DNA of 40,243 nt from Desulfobacula sp964636495 (GCA_964636495.1 CAZWSL010000031.1:1-40243), one strand, 5' to 3'. Numbered from the stretch's first letter, positions 17,677-26,747 are shown. The notes: generated by a model from the letters alone, not told the origin. A program made the numbers and translations.

Positions 17677-18693
17677 ATGATTCATATGCTGTATAAAGCA
17701 CTATATTTTTTTCTGGGACCAGCAGCAGTTCTTGTGCTTTGCATCTTCTGCACAGGCCTTGCTGTCCGGCTCATCACTTTTTTATCACATATTATTCAAA
17801 GCCGTCCCAGTGGCCGGAAACACGGGCACAAGTCATGGAATCATGTTCTCAGGATGACAGGTGCTGCATGTCTGCCGTTTCAAAAAGCATTTGTCAGTCA
17901 GCCCGCATATACCCTGTTACGGTATGTTTTTCATGCCTGTCTTTTTCTGGTGCCTCTGTATGAATCCGGACATGTTATACTGCTGCAGGTTAAGTTTGGA
18001 TGGTACGGGTGGCCCTCTCTGCCTGGTATGATCATTAAGATAATGACTTTTTTTACCATTGGTGCGGGGCTGTTCTTTATCTGCAGGAGAGTGGCTGACT
18101 CCAGGGTTCGCCATACTTCATCCATTACAGATTTTGTGATTATTATGGTAAGCATGGCTCCTTTTATTACCGGGTATCTCTATGCAAACCACACCATGAA
18201 TCATTTTCATATTTCAGCTGATACCCTCCTGCTCCTGCATGTTGTATCCGGGGAAACCATGCTCATTATGGCTGTTTTTCTTTTTATCAGAACAAGGCTT
18301 GTTGATGAAAAGTGTGTGGGGTGTGCATCCTGCAGCACCTCGTGTCCAACAGGAACTCTGGAAATTCAAGAAACCGGAGATAAGCGCTTTTTTTTCTATT
18401 CCCACTATCAATGCATCTGCTGCGGGAACTGTGTGATGGTCTGTCCTGAAAAAGCAGCAGCACTCAGACACCAGATTGGCCTTAATTATTTTTTCTCTTT
18501 TTCAGGAAAACAGAAAATAAGGGAGAAAAAGATGATCCGGTGCAGGGGATGCAATGTGCTGTTTGCACCATACCTGCAGATAGAGAAAATTGAGAATCAA
18601 ATTGAAGCAGCCGGTGTCCAGCTGCCGCAGACATTGAATTACTGCAGCCGCTGTAAAAAACTTTTTTCCAGCAGCGTGCTTCTGGAGTCTTAG
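17677..18693 (+). CDS. Membrane b-type cytochrome/Fe-S protein (NarI/DsrM-like with ferredoxin domain)
   Basis: A 338-residue integral membrane protein. Five or so hydrophobic helices cover about residues 5-210, with histidines in or near helices (HACLF, HVVSGE, HTMNHFHI) that could hold haem b as in NarI or DsrM proteins. They are followed by a cytoplasmic ferredoxin domain with two [4Fe-4S] motifs (CVGCASCSTSCP and CICCGNCVMVCP). A C-terminal pair of CxxC knuckles (CRGC, CSRC) may bind zinc or iron. The design suggests electron passage between the cytoplasmic Fe-S protein just upstream and menaquinone or the periplasmic cytochrome encoded 4 bases downstream. Exact family is uncertain; it is not a standard DsrM because of the fused ferredoxin and zinc-ribbon-like tail. 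Confidence 0.78.
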   Translation: MIHMLYKALYFFLGPAAVLVLCIFCTGLAVRLITFLSHIIQSRPSGRKHGHKSWNHVLRMTGAACLPFQKAFVSQPAYTLLRYVFHACLFLVPLYESGHVILLQVKFGWYGWPSLPGMIIKIMTFFTIGAGLFFICRRVADSRVRHTSSITDFVIIMVSMAPFITGYLYANHTMNHFHISADTLLLLHVVSGETMLIMAVFLFIRTRLVDEKCVGCASCSTSCPTGTLEIQETGDKRFFFYSHYQCICCGNCVMVCPEKAAALRHQIGLNYFFSFSGKQKIREKKMIRCRGCNVLFAPYLQIEKIENQIEAAGVQLPQTLNYCSRCKKLFSSSVLLES

Positions 18694-18697
18694 ATAA

Positions 18698-20254
18698 ATG
18701 AAACAGATTAAAGTGATATTGCCGTTGATGTCAGCCATGTTCATTTTGTTTATTGTTTCCGGTTTCTCAAATACTGCTGAAAAAAAGATGATATCTAAAG
18801 CCGGCATGCTTCTGCTTAAAACGGAAATTCCACAGCAGAAAGATGAAATGCCGGGTGTTGTCTTTCAGCATGATCTCCATACAGAGGCCATGGAAGGCAA
18901 TTGTACATCATGCCACAGCAAAAGAGATCGTGCAGTTGTTTTCAAATTCAACCGGATAAGGGAAAAATCGACCAGGGAATTTTATCATGACAGATGCATT
19001 GCCTGCCATATCAGACAGAAAACAGCCGGTAGTGTTTCCGGACCTATAGCAGCACAATGCCGGTCCTGTCATGGAGAGATGATAATGGAGAATAATATCA
19101 GGAAAGAGGTTGTTTTTGATAAATCGCTTCATTATGCCCATCTCTCTTCTGATCAGATCAAAGGGGATAAAGAAGGCGTGAGCGGTAACTGCAGCCGTTG
19201 TCACCACCAGTATAATAAAAGCACAGAAACTCTTCTATTTAAGCCTGGAGAGGAAGAGGCCTGCCAATACTGTCACAGACCAGAAATTACAGATGATATC
19301 CGTTCAATCAGACAGGCTTCACACGACTCCTGTGTCAACTGCCACTACTTGTTTAAATCAGGGAATCTTGCTGCAGGGCCTGTCAGTTGCTCCGGGTGTC
19401 ATGATCCTGAAGCACAGGAACAGACTCTGGTTTATTCAAGGACTCCCAGACTGAAAAGAGGGCAGCCCGATACGGCAGCAATCGGAAGTTTGAAAATGGC
19501 TGATAAACTGAGGAATAATGTTATGAATGCAGTAGCATTTGATCATCTCGCCCATGAAGAGAAGGCAGCCGGCTGCAAGGTGTGTCATCATAAAAAGCTG
19601 AAAAGATGCAATGAATGCCATGCAGTGGACGGAAGCAGTGCAGCCGGCGGTTTTGTAAGTCTTGAACAGGCAATGCACCAGCACTCCTCCGGCAGGAGCT
19701 GTATTGGGTGTCACAGAAAAAAAATCCGCTCTGGTGAGTGTAACGGATGCCATTCAATGATAACAGATTCCACTTATAACACACGCTACTGCCGGACCTG
19801 TCACAATCTGCCGTCTGATTCATTCATATCCAGGGAACCGGAAAAAGCGGCACAGGAGACATTGAATCACTTTTATGCCCTTTATAAAAATGTGGAGAGG
19901 GAGCAGATTCCTGAAGAAGTAGTTATTGATACATTGTCTGATATCTATCATCCAGTGATTTTTCCACACCAGCAGGTGATCTCCGCCTTGATGGAACATG
20001 CTGATAAAGACGATCTGGCCAGGACATTTCACAGGAGTCAGGGTAAATTGTGCATGGGCTGTCATCACCATATGCAGGAGACATTAAAACCGATTAAATG
20101 TGTATCATGCCACAGTAAAAAGGGTACAGGCCAGGATGGCAGACCCGGCCTTCAGGGAGCTTTTCACCTTCAGTGCACAACCTGCCACCGGGAGATGAAA
20201 ATTGATTCGGTAAAAGCGGCTAACTGTATTTTCTGTCACAAGGAAAAGAGATAG
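18698..20254 (+). CDS. Sixteen-haem cytochrome c (HmcA-like)
   Basis: A 518-residue periplasmic cytochrome. An N-terminal hydrophobic segment (residues 5-24) acts as Sec signal or anchor. I count sixteen CxxCH haem-attachment motifs, from CTSCH near residue 69 to CIFCH at the C-terminus, in the irregular spacing of cytochrome c3-like units. Number and length match the high-molecular-weight cytochrome HmcA of Desulfovibrio (16 haems, about 545 residues). In Hmc the cytochrome exchanges electrons with a membrane complex; here its partner is likely the membrane protein encoded 4 bases upstream. It is the last gene of the AOR operon, placing a periplasmic outlet on the pathway. Its final 35 bases overlap the end of the convergent FAD oxidoreductase gene. 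Confidence 0.9.
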   Translation: MKQIKVILPLMSAMFILFIVSGFSNTAEKKMISKAGMLLLKTEIPQQKDEMPGVVFQHDLHTEAMEGNCTSCHSKRDRAVVFKFNRIREKSTREFYHDRCIACHIRQKTAGSVSGPIAAQCRSCHGEMIMENNIRKEVVFDKSLHYAHLSSDQIKGDKEGVSGNCSRCHHQYNKSTETLLFKPGEEEACQYCHRPEITDDIRSIRQASHDSCVNCHYLFKSGNLAAGPVSCSGCHDPEAQEQTLVYSRTPRLKRGQPDTAAIGSLKMADKLRNNVMNAVAFDHLAHEEKAAGCKVCHHKKLKRCNECHAVDGSSAAGGFVSLEQAMHQHSSGRSCIGCHRKKIRSGECNGCHSMITDSTYNTRYCRTCHNLPSDSFISREPEKAAQETLNHFYALYKNVEREQIPEEVVIDTLSDIYHPVIFPHQQVISALMEHADKDDLARTFHRSQGKLCMGCHHHMQETLKPIKCVSCHSKKGTGQDGRPGLQGAFHLQCTTCHREMKIDSVKAANCIFCHKEKR

Positions 20255-21482
20255 CGTGTAAAGCCCTGCCCGAGGCAAGGTTCTGTTCCAGGTGGGCAAT
20301 ATTTTTTCTTTTTTTCAGCCAGTTAAGCATCACACCGGTATCCTTATATGCATCTAATATCACTGCTCCCACAATCCGGTTATTTTTAACAAGAATTTTC
20401 CGGTAAATGGATCGATGCCTGTCCATAAACTGATAAACCCGGGTTTTGTTATCTCCGTCATCCTTTCTTTCCATAAAAGCAGCAGTATGATTAAAAAACG
20501 GCATTACATTGTATGCTACTTCTCCGGCCATTTTCACGTTTTTACCAGCCATATTGGCACCGGCGGTTTTTCCCTGTGTGCAGGCACTGGGCCAGCTGGA
20601 AAACATATCGTAATTCCCTGTGAGCAGATGCCGGCTCTGGGCAACATCTCCAGCTGCATAAATGTTTGATACACTGGTCTGCATGGCTGTATTTACCTTG
20701 ATTCCCCATTCAGCTTCAATATTACTGTCCAGGTCAGGAACCAGATTGGCTTTCACCCCTTTGCCTGTCACGATCATATCTGTTTTAAACTCATCTCCAA
20801 GATTTGTAATCACCCTGATCTGCCTGTTTTTTTTATAAATTTCTGTAATCTCCCGTCCAAACAGGAAATCCATTCCTCTTTTTTCACTGATATCCTGGAT
20901 CATTCCGGCACAACTGGTATCTGCATTCCGGCTCAGTAATTGATTCGATTTTGCAATAATGGTTATTTTGATCCCTTTTTTCAGAAGGGCACAGGCAGTT
21001 TCAAGACCCACCAGACCGGCTCCGGCAATCAGCACATGGGTGGTTCCCCGGCAGGCTGCCAAAATGGCTTTTGCATCTGCCATGGTGCGCAGGGGAAAAA
21101 TGCGGTTTTCAGCAGAAGAGGCGTTTACGGATAGTTTTCTGGCTGACGCGCCGGTGGCAATAAGCAGACGGTCATACTCTATCCGGGAACCACCATGGAG
21201 AATAACCTGCTGTTTCCGGGTGTCTATGCACTCGGCCTTCGTACCCAGGCACAGCTCAATATTGTTCTGAAGATAAAATGACTTATCGGTTATATACATG
21301 TTTTTTTCATTGATTTTTCCAGACAGAAGATAGGGAAGCACGACTGGCGAATATGCCATGCAGTCTTCTGCTGAAAGCATCGTTATCCTGGCCGATGGAT
21401 CATTTTTTCTGATTACTGCAGCACAATTGATCCCTGCAGCACTGTTACCGATAATGACATGCTGCAAATCAGGCATAAACAC
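20220..21482 (-). CDS. FAD/NAD(P)-dependent oxidoreductase of the NADH oxidase/NirB type
   Basis: A 420-residue pyridine-nucleotide-disulfide oxidoreductase family flavoprotein. FAD motif VIIGNSAAGINCA (about residues 9-21), ATG motif LLIATGASAR, NAD motif IAGAGLVGLETACALLKKG (about 151-169) and the second FAD motif IYAAGDVAQ are all present. Like NADH:rubredoxin reductase and the NirB N-terminus it lacks a redox-active CxxxxC pair. It lies 17 bases after the AOR gene on the same strand, so it likely couples the second AOR and its Fe-S protein to NAD(H). Its stop lies inside the convergent cytochrome gene (35-base tail overlap). Confidence 0.85.
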   Translation of the reverse strand: MFMPDLQHVIIGNSAAGINCAAVIRKNDPSARITMLSAEDCMAYSPVVLPYLLSGKINEKNMYITDKSFYLQNNIELCLGTKAECIDTRKQQVILHGGSRIEYDRLLIATGASARKLSVNASSAENRIFPLRTMADAKAILAACRGTTHVLIAGAGLVGLETACALLKKGIKITIIAKSNQLLSRNADTSCAGMIQDISEKRGMDFLFGREITEIYKKNRQIRVITNLGDEFKTDMIVTGKGVKANLVPDLDSNIEAEWGIKVNTAMQTSVSNIYAAGDVAQSRHLLTGNYDMFSSWPSACTQGKTAGANMAGKNVKMAGEVAYNVMPFFNHTAAFMERKDDGDNKTRVYQFMDRHRSIYRKILVKNNRIVGAVILDAYKDTGVMLNWLKKRKNIAHLEQNLASGRALHAISFPCDRKYS

Positions 21483-21499
21483 TCCGTAACGTATCCAGG

Positions 21500-23395
21500 T
21501 CAGCGAACATATTTTTCAAGTCCCAGCTCCTTTATCTTTTCCATGGTCGGCACACCGTTTTCATCCCAGCCCCTTAGTTCGTAATATCTGGGGAGCATCT
21601 GATCCAGTTCCACAACCTGCCCTTTTTTGGGGCCCTCCGGCATGGGTTCGGTCAGAAATCGCCTGGGCAGTGTATCATCTTTTCCGGTCAATCCTGCCTG
21701 CAGGTTGAACATCCTGTCCAGGGTAAAGATCCTTTCCCCGGCTTTCATCAGGCCTTCCAGGCCATTGAAATCAAATCCTGTCACATTCTCAACATATGCC
21801 ACCAGATCCTTTTCCGGGGTGTCCATAAGGAGGAAATAGCACATGCCGACGGAGTCAAATGCCCATGCGGCATAATCCTGATAATGTTTTGTCATGGCAG
21901 CCTTTCCTCTGACAGAGACCGGGTCGATATCGTTTTCCGGAGTCCAGTATCCCAGCATGGTGCATTCGAACATTTCAGAACAGTTGACCTCTGCCCGGCA
22001 GTGGTCAGCACCCCGGTTGTTGGTGGCGTAGGCAAGTGCCTGTCCCTTGACTCCCCTGGGGTCATAGTTGGGTATTTCCAGTTTTTTCACACTCATGGAG
22101 AGTTCAGGATGTCCGTAATGATCAGCCAGACGGTAGGATCCTTCTCCCAGCAGCCATCCAAAACCATCGCGGGTACCAACCTTTGGAATCAGTTCCAGCA
22201 TTGCATCACCATTACCAAAGTTCATGGCATAGCCGGCATCAGTTTCAGGCAGGAACTTCTTTTCAAACAACTCCATTGCACAGCCGAATGTAACGCCCAT
22301 GGAAATAGTGTCCACACCGATATTATTACACATTCGGACAGCTTTCATCACCAGGGGAAGATTATCCATGCCGGTAACTGCTCCCAGGGAGGCAACCGAT
22401 TCATACTCGGGGCCTTCACTGGCCCCTTCAAATCCAGGAACTTCAACCCGGGATATACGTGAACAGCCTGCAGGACAGGCAAAACAGGCTTTTCCCGGCT
22501 GACCGCCTGACCTGACTGAATAGTTTTCATGGAACAGCTCTCCACTGATCCTGTGAGCATTTTCATAAACCCCGGTCTGGAAATTTCTCGTAGGCAGTAT
22601 CCCGAGATCGTTGGCCCAGGATACGACTGATATGGTGCCATGCTCACTCAATCCTTTAACGCAGGAGTCAGTGGGGTTTTCCCAGTATCCCAGTATTTTC
22701 CATGCACTCTTTTTAAAAAGATCAGGATCTGCAACTTTGATTCCCCGGGTGCCCCTTACAGCCACTGCTTTCACATTTTTTGACCCGAGAACCCCACCAT
22801 GACCGCCTCTACCTGCAGCACGGGCTGCGGTCACTCCACCGGTCATCACATTGGCGATCCTGGCCATATTTTCTCCTGCAGGTCCGATTTCCGCTACATG
22901 GGCAAATGCATCTGTTTCTCTGAGAACCTGGCGTTCTGTCTCTTCTGTCCCCAGTCCCCAGAGATGAGCGGCATTCCTGATTTCAATCCGGTCATCCTGT
23001 ATCCATAGGTAGACAGGATCTGGAGATTTGCCGTCAAGGATGATGAAATCATATCCGGCAAGTTTTAATTCCACGCCAAAATATCCTCCCACACTTGAAT
23101 TGGCTATGCCATTGGTAAGTGGTGATTTTGTCACCACATAGCAGCGGTTTCCAGCCGGTGGGAATCCGGTTAAGGGACCGGTTGCAAAGATAAATCGGTT
23201 TTCCGGGCTGAAAGCATCTGTCATGGGATCCACTTTTTCCATTATATAGTGGATACCGATACCGCGGGCTCCTATAAAAGTCCTCATCACTTCAGGATCA
23301 TTTTCCCGTATATCAATGGTGCTGTCAGTAAGGTTGATGCAGATATGTCTTCCTGTCCATCCGAACCATTTTTTCTGCAATGCTTTATTCTTCAT
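21500..23395 (-). CDS. Aldehyde ferredoxin oxidoreductase, second copy (no Sec)
   Basis: A 631-residue AOR-family tungsto-enzyme. The [4Fe-4S] ligands are CFACPAGC plus a late Cys in MFECTMLGYW; pterin-binding GARGIGIHY and GSKNVKAVAVRG motifs are present. The active-site acid expected at Pyrococcus Glu313 is seen in EGPEYESVASLG, so this copy keeps a standard AOR centre, unlike the Sec-containing paralogue at 15079, where the matching stretch is EGPMVAS-Sec. It should oxidise aldehydes to carboxylates (or the reverse) with a ferredoxin-type acceptor. GGGAGGA precedes the ATG. Its start overlaps the Fe-S protein gene by 11 bases, indicating translational coupling, and a sigma-54 type promoter lies before that gene. 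Confidence 0.9.
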   Translation of the reverse strand: MKNKALQKKWFGWTGRHICINLTDSTIDIRENDPEVMRTFIGARGIGIHYIMEKVDPMTDAFSPENRFIFATGPLTGFPPAGNRCYVVTKSPLTNGIANSSVGGYFGVELKLAGYDFIILDGKSPDPVYLWIQDDRIEIRNAAHLWGLGTEETERQVLRETDAFAHVAEIGPAGENMARIANVMTGGVTAARAAGRGGHGGVLGSKNVKAVAVRGTRGIKVADPDLFKKSAWKILGYWENPTDSCVKGLSEHGTISVVSWANDLGILPTRNFQTGVYENAHRISGELFHENYSVRSGGQPGKACFACPAGCSRISRVEVPGFEGASEGPEYESVASLGAVTGMDNLPLVMKAVRMCNNIGVDTISMGVTFGCAMELFEKKFLPETDAGYAMNFGNGDAMLELIPKVGTRDGFGWLLGEGSYRLADHYGHPELSMSVKKLEIPNYDPRGVKGQALAYATNNRGADHCRAEVNCSEMFECTMLGYWTPENDIDPVSVRGKAAMTKHYQDYAAWAFDSVGMCYFLLMDTPEKDLVAYVENVTGFDFNGLEGLMKAGERIFTLDRMFNLQAGLTGKDDTLPRRFLTEPMPEGPKKGQVVELDQMLPRYYELRGWDENGVPTMEKIKELGLEKYVR

Positions 23396-23879
23396 GGGAG
23401 TCCTCCCTTTGAAATGAGGATTTCAGTTTTCTGGCAAAATTGTGGCTCCTGGCCATCACGGCTGTTTCCACTGGTTTGAATTCAATGGCATGGTAAAAAC
23501 AGCTTTTAATGCATTCCGGATCTCCGTCACAAAGGTTACATTTTTCAGAGATTCCATTTCTGCTGTCAAATCCCATACTGCCAAAAGGGCAGGCCTGAAC
23601 ACACATACGGCATCCCACACATCGTGATTCATCCAGTTTTACCACTCCGCTTTTCCGGTCTTTGATGAGTGCGTAATTGGGACAGATACCGGCACACCAT
23701 GCATCTTCACACTGATTACAGACATTGGGGTAGAAGAAAAAATCTTCATGAAAAATATTGACCCTTATTCTGGATCTTGAGGGGTTAATCTCACCATGAT
23801 GCCTGAAAGAGCAGGAAAGCTCACAGATCCTGCATGCAGTACATTTTTCCGGGTTAACCTGAATATAATAATGACTCAT
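23385..23879 (-). CDS. Four-cluster [4Fe-4S] ferredoxin-type protein (partner of second AOR)
   Basis: Homologous to the protein at 17075-17584, with four cysteine groups (CTACRICELSC; CNQCEDAWCAGICP; CVGCRMCVQACP; CNLCDGDPECIKSC). The last group ends in SCFYH rather than the usual CP. The frame is open to 23906, but GGGGAG six bases upstream favours the ATG at 23879 (product begins MSHYYIQV, 164 residues). It is the first gene of a three-gene minus-strand operon with the AOR and the FAD/NAD oxidoreductase and probably links them electronically in the cytoplasm. Confidence 0.88.
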   Translation of the reverse strand: MSHYYIQVNPEKCTACRICELSCSFRHHGEINPSRSRIRVNIFHEDFFFYPNVCNQCEDAWCAGICPNYALIKDRKSGVVKLDESRCVGCRMCVQACPFGSMGFDSRNGISEKCNLCDGDPECIKSCFYHAIEFKPVETAVMARSHNFARKLKSSFQREDSHEE

Positions 23880-23966
23880 TACCAACTCCCCGGCAGAAAA
23901 TTCCACCTTGTTTTAAATTGTTCTGAATTTTACATTATTCTGATAAAAGTCTTATGGAAAAAAAAG

Positions 23967-23982
23967 TGCAAATATCATTCCA
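23967..23982 (-). promoter_or_regulatory. Sigma-54 promoter of the second AOR operon
   Basis: On the minus strand TGGAATGATATTTGCA fits the -24/-12 pattern with a full TTGCA. It is about 88 bases before the Fe-S gene start at 23879. Confidence 0.6.
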
Positions 23983-24241
23983 TCACAAATTTTTTATTCA
24001 GACTCTATAATATCTGTTAATAAAGGGATATTCAATTTTGTCAAAAGAAGAGAAATGCCATTTTTGAATCTAACTGTATCGGGACATTATTTACAATGAT
24101 TCATTTTTGTATCTCTGTTTTTATATTGATGGATAAGTTATTTTAACCGGGTGGAATAATCATTGATTAAGAGAGCGTATTTCATTGAATTTTAAATGGT
24201 TGTTGGCCAGTTCTTAAAATAAAACTTCCCGTGATTTTAAT
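23983..24241. other. Divergent control region between two sigma-54 promoters
   Basis: No gene. AT-rich, with ATTCAATTTTG at 24030-24040 and TTGAATC at 24064-24070, which resemble the two halves of the palindrome at 12432-12447. These may be binding sites for the shared enhancer-binding protein. Confidence 0.35.
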
Positions 24242-24257
24242 TGGCCCTGAATTTGCT
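24242..24257 (+). promoter_or_regulatory. Sigma-54 promoter of the second MttB gene
   Basis: TGGCCCTGAATTTGCT matches TGGCACG-N4-TTGCW with correct GG/GC spacing. Expected transcription start is near 24268, about 130 bases before the ATG at 24396. Confidence 0.65.
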
Positions 24258-24395
24258 AACTGAAAGTATCAGCAGGATTGAAGCAGTGACAGAGAGTTTA
24301 ATTCTTCAATTTTAATTTGAACCGGAAAAGGGTTGGAATAGAGTCAGACAGGGTAGCTCCTTGATGAATCAATAATGAAAGGGTGAATAGAGAAA

Positions 24396-25820
24396 ATGGA
24401 TGAAAAAAAATATCAGCGGATGGATATTATTAAACAGTCTGATTTTGAGAAAATTCATGAGGCGACTTTAAAAATATTCCAGGAGATCGGCATTGCATTT
24501 CACTCAGACAAAGCGCTGAATGTCTTTAAAAAACATGGAGTTAAGGTGGAATGGAACAAGGTGCATCTGTCCGGTCAGGATGTTGAGAATGCATTAAAAA
24601 CAGTACCTTCCGAGTTTACCATTCATGCAAGAAATCCTGAAAAATCAGTGGTTATAGGCGGTGATCACCTGGTCATATCTCCGGGGTATGGCTCTCCTTT
24701 TGTTGTTGATAGTGGTGAGCAGCGAAGAGCAGTCCTTGAAGATTATATAAAATTCTGTAAACTTGTTCAGACATCAAAATATATTGATATGAACGGCATG
24801 CTCATGGTAGAGCCTTCTGACCGGCCTGCTGACAAGGCTCATCTGGATATGATTCTTTCCAATATTATTTATAGTGACAAACCATTTGTCGGCAGCTCCA
24901 TATCAGAAAAAGCAGCACACGATACCATGGAACTGGCCGGGATTATCTGGGGAGGTGCACAAAATATCCAGGACAACCCTGTAACCATGGGTATTATAAG
25001 TGCTCTCTCTCCCATGCAGTACGCATCTGAAATGGCAGAAGCGCTGATTGTTTATGCAGAACATGGCCAGCCCAATATGATCGGACTGCTTTCACAGGCC
25101 GGTGCAACAGCACCTGTCACCTTACCCGGAATTCTGACTACACAGAATGCAGAAATACTGGCCGGTATTGTGCTGACTCAGCTGGTCAGGCCGGGATCAC
25201 CTGCTATTTACGGTTCAACATCAACTGTGACTGATATGCGTACCGGGGGGCTGGCCGTGGGTGCTCCGGAATTTTCACTGATCCAGAATGCCACCCAGAG
25301 AATAGGACAGTATTACGGGGTTCCCACAAGGGGCAGCGGAGCAGTTACTGACACCCACTGTCTGGACATGCAGGCCGGTATTGAATCTGCCCTTGCACTT
25401 TCAGCAACTGTTATGAGTGGTGCAAATTTTATTCTGCATGCATGCGGCATAGTTGGATCCTATATTGCCATGAGCCATGAGAAATTTCTCGTGGACGAAG
25501 AAATATGCGGGATGTTAAAGCGAATGCTTCGGCCACTGGAAATTACAGATGAGAGAATAGATATTGAAACCATCAAGGCTGTGGGATGCGGCGGAGAGTA
25601 TCTGACCCATCCCAAGACATTCAGACACTGCAGAACTGAATTTCATATTCCGGATTTATTCCAGAGAAAAGATTACTCCACATGGGTCAATCAGGGGAAA
25701 AAGGATGTAATGGATATTGCCAGGCAGAAAAGTGTACAGCGAATGGAACAATATGAGCAGCCGGAATTGGATCCTGATATAAAAAAACAGCTGGACAGTT
25801 ATGTCAGAGAAAATATGTGA
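24396..25820 (+). CDS. MttB superfamily (non-pyrrolysine) methyltransferase, copy 2
   Basis: A 474-residue paralogue of the protein at 3929, colinear from the N-terminal helix (DFEKIHEATLKIFQEIG against DLDRIHGQTIKVLEETG) to the end. There is no in-frame TAG; it ends with TGA, so it is an MtgB-like enzyme that methylates a corrinoid protein from a methylated amine other than trimethylamine. Unlike copy 1 it has a sigma-54 type promoter and sits beside the second AOR operon, so it probably belongs to the regulon of the activator at 9046 and acts on a related substrate. Again no corrinoid or RamA-type gene is nearby. It converges with a radical SAM gene, only 18 bases away. Confidence 0.88.
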   Translation: MDEKKYQRMDIIKQSDFEKIHEATLKIFQEIGIAFHSDKALNVFKKHGVKVEWNKVHLSGQDVENALKTVPSEFTIHARNPEKSVVIGGDHLVISPGYGSPFVVDSGEQRRAVLEDYIKFCKLVQTSKYIDMNGMLMVEPSDRPADKAHLDMILSNIIYSDKPFVGSSISEKAAHDTMELAGIIWGGAQNIQDNPVTMGIISALSPMQYASEMAEALIVYAEHGQPNMIGLLSQAGATAPVTLPGILTTQNAEILAGIVLTQLVRPGSPAIYGSTSTVTDMRTGGLAVGAPEFSLIQNATQRIGQYYGVPTRGSGAVTDTHCLDMQAGIESALALSATVMSGANFILHACGIVGSYIAMSHEKFLVDEEICGMLKRMLRPLEITDERIDIETIKAVGCGGEYLTHPKTFRHCRTEFHIPDLFQRKDYSTWVNQGKKDVMDIARQKSVQRMEQYEQPELDPDIKKQLDSYVRENM

Positions 25821-25838
25821 AAAGCATTTATCCTGAAC

Positions 25839-26747
25839 TTACCGGATAATGTTAAGGCCAAGTTCCATTCCCATATTCACTGCCTCTACAAACTCTTCTG
25901 GAGTCAGCATGCGTGAAAGCGCTTTTATCTTTCCCGCTTCTCCCATGGGTCTGTACTGCGGCATGATATTTACAGAGGTTCCAGGCGATATTTTCTCTTT
26001 TAAGAATGTTAAAATTGATTTAGTCTGATCAAGACTTTCCGGCATGACAAGATGTCTTACCAGAAGACCGGAACATGCAATACCCTTATCATCAGTCTTT
26101 AAATCTCCTGCCTGTTCATGCATCAGTTTTACTGCTTTTCTTGCAGATTCGGGATAATCTTTTGCATTACAGTATTTTTTAGAAATATCAGAATCCCAGA
26201 ATTTAAAATCAGGCATATAAATGTCAATTATATGGTCCAGGATTTTTATAGTTTCAACACTTTCATAGCCTGAACAATTATAGACAAGGGGAATATTCAA
26301 ACCCTGGTCTATTGCAATATCCAGGGCTTTTAAAATCTGAGGAACAACATGGGTAGGGGTGACAAGATTGATATTGTGGCACCCGGACTGCTGAAGGTGC
26401 AGCATAATGGCCGAGATCTGTTTTTCATCCGCCTCCTGCCCTGTACCCCTGATACTGATATCGTAATTCTGGCAAAAGATGCATTTAAGGTTGCAATGGG
26501 TAAAAAAAATGGTTCCAGATCCTTGATGGCCTACCAGTTGAGGCTCTTCGCCAAAATGAGGTGAAAAGCTTGTCACATACGCTTTGGACCCGGTAGAACA
26601 GTAACCTGTTTCGTTTTCTGTCCTGTCAACTCTGCACTGCCTGGGGCAAAGGGTGCAGGAGGAGAGAATCCTGTATGCCTGAGTTATCTTTTCATCCAGG
26701 ATACCTTCCTGTTTTGCTTTTAAATACCGTGGAGTATAATTATTCAT
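25839..26747 (-). CDS. Radical SAM protein of the PflX (COG1313) type
   Basis: A 302-residue radical SAM enzyme. The SAM-cluster motif is CNLKCIFC (C-x3-C-x2-C, about residues 86-93). An N-terminal second cysteine group, CTLCPRQCRV with a downstream GYC, marks the PflX branch, annotated as putative pyruvate formate-lyase activating proteins whose targets are not known. It overlaps the upstream glutamine amidotransferase gene by 8 bases and ends the TetR-controlled minus-strand operon. No glycyl radical enzyme is encoded in the window, so its target is unclear. Confidence 0.82.
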   Translation of the reverse strand: MNNYTPRYLKAKQEGILDEKITQAYRILSSCTLCPRQCRVDRTENETGYCSTGSKAYVTSFSPHFGEEPQLVGHQGSGTIFFTHCNLKCIFCQNYDISIRGTGQEADEKQISAIMLHLQQSGCHNINLVTPTHVVPQILKALDIAIDQGLNIPLVYNCSGYESVETIKILDHIIDIYMPDFKFWDSDISKKYCNAKDYPESARKAVKLMHEQAGDLKTDDKGIACSGLLVRHLVMPESLDQTKSILTFLKEKISPGTSVNIMPQYRPMGEAGKIKALSRMLTPEEFVEAVNMGMELGLNIIR

